Source: Variovorax paradoxus EPS (lineage in GTDB: Bacteria > Pseudomonadota > Gammaproteobacteria > Burkholderiales > Burkholderiaceae_C). Taken from it: 64,000 bases of DNA. Positions 17,413 through 27,200 of the stretch are shown here, piece after piece (positions within the stretch are counted from its first letter, which is position 1; each line of letters starts with the position of its first letter). The position numbers were made by a program, and so were the translations under genes. The notes under the pieces are model-generated. The model searched no databases, was not told the origin of the DNA, and saw nothing but the letters and a program-made list of their open reading frames with translations. Location: the NCBI RefSeq assembly GCF_000184745.1, contig NC_014931.1:4216001-4280000 (forward strand), in the 5' to 3' direction.

Positions 17413-17844
17413 TCAGAACCGACCGGTGTCCTTGGGGTTGTGCACGATCTGGATCAGCACGTCAGGGGTGTAGGACTTGGTGCGGGAGATCTCGGCAATC
17501 TCGCCGCCGGCCGCGCCAGCAAAGACCAGCACGCCTTGACCCTTGTAAGCGAGGTAGTGACGCCATCGGTCCGTCCCGTTGTACGTGGGGATCCACGCCT
17601 TGCCAGTGTTGTTCACCGTTTCGGCATTCGGCTTGCCCATGATCTTGAGGGCCTCGGCGTAGGACATGCCGGTACGAAGCTGGGCAATCGCCGTGCCGGG
17701 CACGGGTTGGCCGACGATGGTGCGCTCTTCGTCCTCTTCTGCTGTTACCAATGCGCGGCGAGTGGGTTCGTACAGAGGCGCGGTTCTGCAGCCGGCCAAT
17801 GTGGCGCAGACCAATGCAGCGGCGAAAATTGCTCGACATTTCAT
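17413..17844 (-). CDS. bcpO: Small lipoprotein in the BcpO position
   Basis: This 143-aa protein has a clear lipoprotein signal peptide with lipobox LAGC near residues 15-18. The central part (AQLRTGMSYAEALKIMGKPN) is like the SmpA/BamE fold used by several small outer-membrane lipoproteins. In Burkholderia-type CDI loci (bcpAIOB) a small lipoprotein gene, bcpO, lies between the immunity gene and bcpB, and this gene occupies exactly that place. Identification as bcpO rests on position and type; sequence similarity to the known BcpO could not be tested. It probably sits at the outer membrane. It is separated from bcpB by 51 bases. Confidence 0.75.
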   Translation of the reverse strand: MKCRAIFAAALVCATLAGCRTAPLYEPTRRALVTAEEDEERTIVGQPVPGTAIAQLRTGMSYAEALKIMGKPNAETVNNTGKAWIPTYNGTDRWRHYLAYKGQGVLVFAGAAGGEIAEISRTKSYTPDVLIQIVHNPKDTGRF

Positions 17845-17937
17845 TTACTTAACCTCCCATCGGTTGCGTTACGGCAATCAAGTTCAGCACCAGCCAGCAT
17901 CTTTCTTTGAAGAATCTGATTGCTGCGTTTTTGGATT

Positions 17938-18276
17938 TCACGAATTTGCCGCTTCCGCCTCGTGTTTTCTTTTGGCCTTTGTAAAGTCCCAGACCTCCGC
18001 CAATCCCAAAAGCACCCCAAAGAAAAGACCTGAAATAGCCCAAATAAAAAAACAAACCCATGCAGAAGAAGCGGAAAATCCGCGAAGAGCCGAAACCACG
18101 CCGAGCAGAATAAGACAGACCACCCCCATCTGCAAAGCCATTGAAAACGTGAAGAAGAGGAAGATTTTGGTGCGTCGATAAGGAATGTCTACCCCGACAT
18201 CGAGAAGCTTCGGTTCGATCCACAGCGGAATAGAGCCGAGAACAAATGGAGCCAAACTGTAGTCAGATTTTTTCAA
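17938..18276 (-). CDS. Candidate CDI immunity protein (BcpI/CdiI), two-helix membrane protein
   Basis: This 112-aa ORF begins 11 bases after the stop of the giant exoprotein gene, which is the immunity-gene position. The start codon is TTG (MKKSDYS), with AGAAGAT-like sequence just upstream inside the end of the exoprotein gene. Two hydrophobic segments are seen (about residues 40-63, LFFTFSMALQMGVVCLILLG, and about 73-92, WVCFFIWAISGLFFGVLLGL), with a basic C-terminus. An integral-membrane immunity protein would suit a toxin that acts at the inner membrane, in line with the hydrophobic exoprotein tail. The function is inferred from position and topology only. Confidence 0.6.
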   Translation of the reverse strand: MKKSDYSLAPFVLGSIPLWIEPKLLDVGVDIPYRRTKIFLFFTFSMALQMGVVCLILLGVVSALRGFSASSAWVCFFIWAISGLFFGVLLGLAEVWDFTKAKRKHEAEAANS

Positions 18277-18287
18277 AGCTTATCTTC

Positions 18288-21200
18288 TCAGCATTTTCCA
18301 GAAACGTTGTTGCAATTAATTGGCGTATTCCACCAAGAGCGTTCATTGGTCAAGGCATCAGACGCTGCGCCTGTACCGATCCTGGTCGCTCTTCCCGCAA
18401 CCTGCGAACCTGCAAACCAAGTTAAGAAATTCGCAGTTGTGGTCGGCACCCATTGATTTGCAAGTCCCAAATAAGCGTTAGCAGAAAGCTTAACGCCCCC
18501 TCCAACAGACCCACCGACCCCGGACCAAAACAAGCTCGAAGGAGTCATCGTGTCGTTGTGAAGTACGAACTCAAATCCGGCCCCCATCCCGAAGCCAACT
18601 CCGGCGGTGCCAAGCCACTTTCCGGCCGCAACACTCGCCACTCCGCCCGTCAAAGGGATAGTCTGAGCGGTTACACCGGCTCCCATCAAAACAGGCACGC
18701 CGTAAGCTGCCACCAGCGGCGCCCCCACGATTAGCCCGACCGCGCCCACCGCATTGCGTCCTTGCTCAGCCTGCGCCTGGTTGGTCGGATTGTTGGGATT
18801 CCAGTTCGCACCGTAGACCAGGCAAGTCGTACTGGCGCACGGGAAATACTGCGGATTGTCGGAGCTATTGGTTGGTCCATAGGTCATCCCCGTCGTATCG
18901 AAGACGTAAGGTGACCTTGCTCCGCCCGTGCCCTGGACAATGAAATTCATCAGTTCCCGGGTGGGGGCGCCGGGCGGGGTTTCCTGGAGGGCATACCCGT
19001 TTGCGACAACCCTCAGGCCCGGGTCATAGACCATGTCCCCGGCCACCGTCCGGGTCGGCGACTGCGAACTGTAGGCTTGCCCGGTCGCTGAATCATAGGA
19101 CTGCCAACTGCCCGAGGGAGTGGCCACGTTGCCGGACGCGTCACGCACACCGGACCATCGAAGGGCTTGCGCGATTTCCTCCGCGCTGTACTTGCCGCCG
19201 GACTGGGCTGCAAGCATATGTGCGTTCACCGTATCGCTGGGATGCAAGATGCGGTTGTTTGCATCGGTGTTGTAGGCGCTCGCAGCGCCCGCGGCTCCTC
19301 CAGCAAGCGCGCCGATCACGGAAGCGAACCCGGCGCCCAGCGTGCTTGCCGCTCCTCTGGCAGCCGATGGACTCAGTCCCGCGCCTATCAGGCTATCCAG
19401 CATGCTGTTTTGCAGGTCGTTGAGCGATTGCGCTCCGGCAGCAACGGCGCCCGCGCCTGCAGCACCGCCCGCGCCACCCGCCAACCCACCAACGACAAGA
19501 TGGGCTGCAACGCGGTAGACACCGCTTTCACCCCACTTTGTCGCCTCCGCCACCATCGCATCGCGCTCGGGCGAGGGCCCCATGGCATTGGCTTGACGCA
19601 TCAGCGTTCGATACTGCTCCTCGGCGTAGTCTCCAACGGCGCGCGAAGCCTGCGATCCGAACTGCGACGTGATCAGAACCTGCGCCTGAATGTCGCGCAT
19701 AGCGCGCTGACGATTGGTCATCTGCAGCGCGTTGGTGCCGTCCACGCCGGTCCGAATCGCCGTATTGCCCGCAATGCCCGAGATGCCGCTGCGGGTCGTG
19801 CTGGACCGGTCGACGTCGCTGTCGCCGATGCCGGCGCCCCCGCCGCCTGACGTGCTGATGTTGAAGCTATAGCCGCTGCCCTTGAAAGTATCCCGGTTCA
19901 CGAGATCGGTCATCGTCAGGCTGGCGGTGTTGAAACTGTTCTTCCCTTCGTCCACGGCCGCATCCTTGCTGCTGATGGCGGCGCCGATGAGCGTCGTATT
20001 GCCCCGAACGCTGACACCAAAGCCCCCGTCGCCCGCAAAGAAACCGCTTTGTTGGGTCGCGCTGGCAAAGTCGCCATCGCCGCGCATGTTGTTTGCACTC
20101 ACGCTGACGCTGCCTCCGTAGCACGCGTAGATGCAGAAGCTCCCGCTGAAGCCACCGCCGCTGTTTTCGCTATGGTAGGTGCTGGTGTCCTGCAGGGTCT
20201 CGATGCGCAGATTGCCACCTACATTCGCTTCGACGCGCTTGCCCGAGACAATGGCCCCTCGCACAGTGGTATCCCCACCGCTCTGGATGCTCACCTGCTG
20301 CCCAGCCTTGACGGTGGTGTTCGTCCACGCGCCGTCGGTTCCGCTGTCGCGTCCGCTCTGGCTGGCCGCCGCGACTTCGAGCGTGATGCCATTGGTCTCG
20401 CCGAAGGCCACGCCTACACCGATGCTCGCGTTGCTGCTGCGGCTGGTAGAGCTCTCCTTCTTGGTATTTGCGGCCGCTTCCAACGTGACGTTGTTGTCCG
20501 CCGCGAGGCTGACGTTCTTCCCGGCGTCGATCTGGCTGCCTCGCACGAGAATGTTGGAGTCTCGCCCACCACCGGTGGCGACGATGGAGACGTTGCCGCC
20601 GGCCTGCACGCGTGAGCGCGCCGATGTGTCGCTGCTCTCTTTGCGTGAGGATTCGCTTGAGCTGCTGCCGATGGTCAGCGTTGCACCCATCTTGACTGCT
20701 CCAGTGCCGTCCGGGCTTTGGGTCGCGGCCTGCTGTGCAATGTCTTGGTAGGCCGAAAAACCGCTCAGTCCGATGCTTGCTGCGCCCAGAGCCTTCATGC
20801 GGTCGTCCTTGGTATTGCCCATGGCTTCTGCCGTGTCCTCCATGCCCCGCAGCATGTCAATCAGCGGCGCCTTGAAGCCCAGCGTGATCCCGCTTTGTGA
20901 GAAGCTGTGCGTACTCTCGCTGCGGCTGCTTTCGCGCGCTTCCACGATCTGCACATCGCGCGCCTGTATGTCGATGTTGCCATCGGGGGCCGTCACATCG
21001 CTGCCCACCTGGCTGTAGCGGTTGCCGGCGGTGATGGTGACATTGCCCGAGATGGCGCCCACGGTGCTGCCCACGGCGGTGCTTTCGTCGTGCTTGCTGG
21101 TGCTTCGCATGTCCTGGCGACCCCAGGTCCAGCCTGATCCTCCATCGAAGATGCCGCTATTGGACTCCTCGCGGACGTACTGGCTGTCCCGGGACTGCGT

Positions 21201-24200
21201 CGCCGCCTCGATGGTGATGTTGTTGCCGGCCTGTAGTTCGGTTCCCTTGTCACTCACCACATTCGAGCCGCGAATGCGGATGTCGTTGCCGGCATCCAGC
21301 ACCACGGTCTTGCCGCCCAAGCTGCTGCCGATGACGTCGGTCGAACCGAAGGTGCCCTGATCCTTGCGGCTTTCGCTTCCTCCGAAACCATGGTCACTTG
21401 TTTGAAGACCCGCGTTCAGTGCCGTACCGGATCGGCCCTCGACAATATTGATGTCGCGCTTAGCGATCACCTCCAACGCTCCATCCGTGCTGTCGATGGT
21501 GGCGGCACGTGCGTTGACATCCCGCTGGGCTCGCAACCGGATGTCGCCGCTGGCCTCGACGCGGGTGCCGACTTCCTGCGTGCTGGCCTCGGCGCGGTAG
21601 TTGCCCACATCCCGAACGGTGGCGTCCTGCCTGGCGGTCGTGACGGTGCCCAGGTTGATGTCGCGGCCCGCGCCGATCTCGGTCGTGCCTTCCTTGCCGC
21701 TGTTGGCGACGAGGGCACCGATCAGGTTGACGTCACGCCCAGCCGAAGCCACCAGCACGCCCTTGGAGCCGGTCACGTAGAGGCCGGCCACCCGGTCGAC
21801 GATGGTGGCGCCGCGCAGGCTCACGGCCCCGGGGGTGAGGTCCAGGGCCAGCCCACTGCTGCTGGTCGTGGTGCGCACGTTGATGTCGCGCCCGGCCTCG
21901 ATCTTGAGCTGGCTGGCCGCGTCGATCGTTCCGCCGATGTTGTTCAGATCGGTCCGGGCCTTGAGGTCGAGGCTGCTGCCGGAGATGCGGCCGTTCAGGT
22001 TCTGAATGTTCTCCGCGGTGATGCTGACGGTCCTGCGCCCGGCGACTGTGCCGCTGTTCACCAGGTCGCCATCGAGCTTAAGGTTGACCTCCTTGCCGGC
22101 CAGCAAGGCGCCCGAGCCGTCGACGTCGCCGTTTTTTACGCGCGCATAGACCTGCGGCACGAGCACGCGTTGAGTGCTGCCGTCCGGCAGCGTGACGGTC
22201 TGCTCCACCAACCAGACGATGTCGCTGGTCAATTGCGCCATCTGTGCTGGCGTGAGCGCGATCCCCGGGCGCAGTGCGTATTGGCGCGCAAAAGTGAGGC
22301 CCGCATCCATCAGCGCCGCGTACTGCTTGTCGTCGCTGTCGTAGCCGTCCAGGTAGCGGTAGCCCGTCAGTTGCGCCACCTGCTCGCGGATCAGGCGCTG
22401 CTCGTAGAAGCCGTCGCCCAAGCGCTTGAGCGTGTTGTTCGGGTCCTGCCCCAGGTTGTTCAGCAGGTAATCGCTGCTGAGCCAGTTGCGCTGGTTCGCA
22501 AAGCGCGGATCGGTCTCGATCAGGTAGTGGCTCGAAGCCTCCGCATGCGTGCGGAACAGGCTGGCCGAGGGGACGGTCAGGCTCGGCAAGGTGGCGCGCA
22601 CGACCTGTGTGGAACCCGAACTCGCGGCCAGATGCACCTCGAAGATCGGATGGACGATGGGGCCCGTCGCGCCGCCGGAGACCGTACCTGACGCGTTCAC
22701 CGGCGTGCCGGTCTCGCCGGCCACGCCCGTGGGCCCGCTGGCATTAACGTCACTCGGACCGGTGACGCCCTGGTTGGTGTGGCCCGGGGTCAGGGTGCCA
22801 GTGGATCCGCCGCTGCCCGCCACCGAGACTTTGCCCTCCTGCCGTGCCGCCGCCAGGGTCACGGTGATGGGCACGCTGGTGTTGTAGGGAGATATCTGCT
22901 CGCCGTTACCCAGACCCGCCTGGAACAGCTGCACTCCGGTGCGCGTCTGCGCCCCGGAGACCTCGACGTTCTTGTTCGTGATCGTCCCGGCGGTGACGGT
23001 CAACGCCCCCCCGGCCAGGATTTGGCTCATGTCGTTGGTGCCGCTGCCCACGGCGATGTTCATCTTGCCGCCGGCGATGATGCGGGCGGGCGACGACGTC
23101 TGCAGCACCGGGGTGGTGGTCGATTCGGTATAGGCCCAGGCGTAGTAGGAGCGCGCATAGTTGGCGTAGACGTCCCGGATGAAGGCCTCGGTCGAGGCGT
23201 CGAGGCGCTTGTGAGCCTCAAGGTAAGCCGCCAGTTGGGCGTCGTTTGTCGGCAAGTCGGTCGCCGGGGGCGTCACGCCGAAGGCAGCCCAGATCGGATC
23301 GGTGCGGGAGTACCAGGCACCAGGCTCCGTGAAATCCTCGCTGAAGTCGATGTTGATCTGGCGCGTGCCATGCAGATCGCTGCTGTTGCGCGGCGGATTC
23401 GCGTAGTAAGTGCCGTAGCGGGACAGCGGATAGCTGGCCGAGGGCACCAGGATCCCCGAGAACTGACCGGAGACGGGTCCCGCGGCGTAGCTAACGAAGC
23501 TGGGCCACAGATACCCCATCAGGTGCTCGAAGTCGACCGAGGGCCCCTGAACCGTCACGAAGACCAGTTGGCTCGGGTCATAGCGCGTCGAACTGCCAGG
23601 CAGCGCATATTCGGTGTGCTGCTTGCCATCGGAGGTGGTCTGGGTTGTCCAGGTCACGCCGCCGTTCGTGTTGTTCAGGACATTCGCCTTGATGTCCATG
23701 TCCTGCACGGCCTCGATGGTCGCAGCGTGGTTGTTCAATACGCTGGCGGCCCCGCTGGCCTTGCCGTCGACCAACTTGCCGCCGACGTAGAGATTTCCGG
23801 CACTGAGGATCAGAGCGCCGTCGCGGTTGTTGATAGTCCCAGCGCCGATGTCGAGGTGCTCGCGCGCGGCGATGGTGCCGGCCGATGCGACGCCATTGAC
23901 CGTTTCGGCGCCGTTGTTCAGCGTGCCGGCACCGATCGCGACCCAGTCGCCATAGATGCGGCCGGTGCCCAGGTTGTCCAGTGTGGTGGCGTTGATGCGG
24001 GTGGTGCCGCCGTCGATCACGCCGCGATTGGTCAGCGTGCCGCTGGCATTCAGCGTGGTGGTTTTGCCTTGGATGTCGCCCGTGGCTTTGTTGTTGATGT
24101 CCCTCGCGGAGAGCGTCAGATCGTTGCCCGCGGCCAGCTTGCCGCTGTTGGTGATGTCACCCGTCGTCGAAATCGTCAGGTTGCGGTTCGCGACGGTCTC

Positions 24201-27200
24201 GCTGCCTACGGCGAAGGCGATGTCCCGGGTGACCATCAGCGTCATGTCCTGGAGCGACAGCAGCTTGCCGTCCCAGCTGACCGAGCCTGCATCGAGGACA
24301 ACGTTCTCTCCGCCGACCAGGGTGCCGCCGGTGTTGAGCACCGACAGGGTCTTGGCCACAGCGGGGTCCTTGACGGTGAGCACCTTGCCGGCGGACACGA
24401 GGCCGGCGCTGTTGTCGATGGTCCCGTTGCTACTCAGCGTGGTGTTCTGGTCGGCGCGGATCGCGCCGGATTTGTTGAGGATGGACTGCGCGGCGATGTC
24501 GACGTTCTGGCCCTCGATGCCTTGTTCGGCCTCCCGGGTGTCGCTGTTGACGAGGCTCGCGGCACTGAGCGTCGTAGTGGCCGCTGAGCGGATCAGGCCC
24601 TTGGTATTGGTCAACGTTCCCGCGTTGACGCCGAGGTTGCCCACCGCCAGTGTCTCGCCGCCGGTGTTGTCGTAGGCAGCGCCATGGGTGTCGAGCGTGA
24701 CGGTGGACTGCCCGAGCACCTGGCCGCCGCCCGTGTTCGTGAAGGCTCGGGTGCTGGCGTCCAGCGCGTTCTTCGCACCGATGAAGCCGGCCTTGTTGTC
24801 CAGCTCGCCCACATTCTTGAGCGTGAGCGTGTCGGCGCTGGTGATGCCGCCCTGCTTGGTGGTGTAGCTGGCCGCGTTGGTGTTGGTGAGCTTCTTGCCA
24901 TCAGTGTCGATGGTCATCGCGCCGCCGGACTGGATGAGGCCGGCGTCGTTGTTCAGGGCGCCGGACTTCACATCCACGGTGCTGTTGGCCGCCAGCGTGC
25001 CGCCTTGGTTGTTGTCCAAGGCATTCTTTTGGGTGTCCACGCTCAGGCTGCCGCCGAAGACCTTACCGCCCGTGTTGACCAGGCCTGCGTTGACCAGCAC
25101 GACCTTTGCACCGGCTTGCAACGTGCCCTGGGCATTAGTCGTCGTGCCGGTGGTAGTAACGCTCAGGTGGCCCTTCACCGCAGCGACGGTGCCCAGGCTG
25201 TTGTCCAGTGTCCCGGCCTTGAGCGTGGTGTTGCCGTTGGCGGCCAAAGTGCCGCCATCGTTGGTGGCGGCATCGCGGACATCGACCGTCAAATCGCCAC
25301 TGGCAGTCAGGTTGCCTAGCTTGTCGTTGTTCAGGCCAAGGGCCTTGACGGTGGCGCTGCCGCCCGCGCCGATCACACCCTTGCTGCTGTTGTCCAGTTG
25401 GCCTTTGACATCGATGTCGAGGTTGGAAGTTTCCGCGGCGCGGACCGTGCCGCCCTGGTTGAGCAAGCTGCCCGCCGCGATATTCGTGTTGCCATTGCTG
25501 GCGAGGGTGCCAGCGGTGTTGTCGATGGCGCCCACGACCGTGATGCGCGTGGCATCGGCACCGGTTTGAACGATCTGACCGCCCCGGTTGCCGAGGGCGC
25601 CGGCATCGAGGGTGATGCGGTCGGCACTGACCCTGGCCTTTGCGCCGTCCTGGCCGAAGGCGCCCGACATGGCGACGGTCAGCGTCTTGTTGGTGGTGAC
25701 CTGGCCGTCGATGGCGTTGTAGCTGCCGCCCGCGATTCCCAGCGTGCCGGCACCTGCATGCTCGATCCTGCCGCCCGTGTTGGTGATGACCGCGCCACGC
25801 AGGCTCAGGTCCTGGCCGTTGCTGGCGATGCGACCGCCGTCGTTGTTCAGCGTGCCGCTGGTGGCGATGGTGGAAGCGCCGGTGCCGGTCTGCACGATCT
25901 CGCCGCCGTTGGTGTTGGCGATGTTCGAGGCGTTCAGGTCCAGCAGACCGGCGTTGAGCGTGCCCGCATCGTTGACCAGGGTCTGGTCGCTTTGGCCGTC
26001 GGCGGTCACACTCAAAGTGCCGGGGGTGATGACCTTGGCTTTGCTGCCGGTGACCACATTGCCTTGGGTCGCAGTGATCGCGATGTTGGCTGCGTTGGTC
26101 TCGCTGGCCGACAGATCGACGCTCGCGCCTTGCAGCGCGACATTGCCGGCAGCGATGTTGTAGCCGCTGGCGACGAGCGTACCGGAGGTCGTTACGCGCA
26201 GATTGCCCGCGGCACCCAGCTTGCCGTCGTTCTGCACACCGGCACCGAGCACACCGGCGCTGCTGCTTTGCAGGCTTGCAGCCGTTATCGTGGTGTTGCG
26301 GCCTGCCGTGACGCTGCCGTCGTTTGTCATCGCACCGCCGACCGCTACGCCGAGGTCGTCCGCACCGCGCAAGCTGCCGCCGTTGGTGAGTTCGCCCGCC
26401 TGAACATTCAAGTCCGTGGCCGCGCCGATGGCGCCGCCGCTGCCGTTGACCAGTTGATTGGTCACCATGAGCTGTGCGCCGGCCTGTGCGGACTGGATGC
26501 TGCCCTTGGTGTTGTCCAGCGAGCCCCCATTGAGCGTCAGGCCCTGGTTGGAGACCAGAGTGCCACTGGTGTTGTTCGTCGCACCTGCCACCTTCGCGGT
26601 CAGCGCGCCCATCGCGGAAATCGTTCCGCGCGTGTTGTCGGCCTTGCCACCGACCGCGAGGCTGGCATCGCCCGCGCTCGAGAGCGTGCCGTCTGTGTTG
26701 ACCAGGTCACCGCTGCTTGCGATGTTCAATGTGCCCGCGTTGAGCTTGCCGCCCGTGTTGTCGAAACTGCCGACATTGGCGCTGAAGCCATTGGAGATAT
26801 TCAGCGTGCCACCACGGTTGTCGAAGGTGGGCTGGTTGACCGTGATGCTGGCGAGACTCAGGGTCCCGCCGTTGTTGCTGATGTTCGCGCTCTGCAGCGT
26901 GATCGGGCCGCCCGCGTAGATGCGGCCCCCGTCGTTGAGGATCGTGCCCGCTGCAGTGAGGGTGCCCGGGGAGGGGGGGACATACGGTGCAGGTGTGATG
27001 GTGCCGCCGGAACCGGTGCCGCTTCCTGCCGCAGGTGTGCCCGGTGTGGCGATGCCGCCGCCGGTGCCCGTACCGCTCGTGCCGCCGCCGGGCTGCGATG
27101 GTGTTTCCGGCACCGGCTCCAACCCGATCACGCCACCACCCGTGTTGCTCAAGGCCGGTGCGGAAATGGCGAGTGCCGCGCTGCTGGTCTGGCGGATCGT

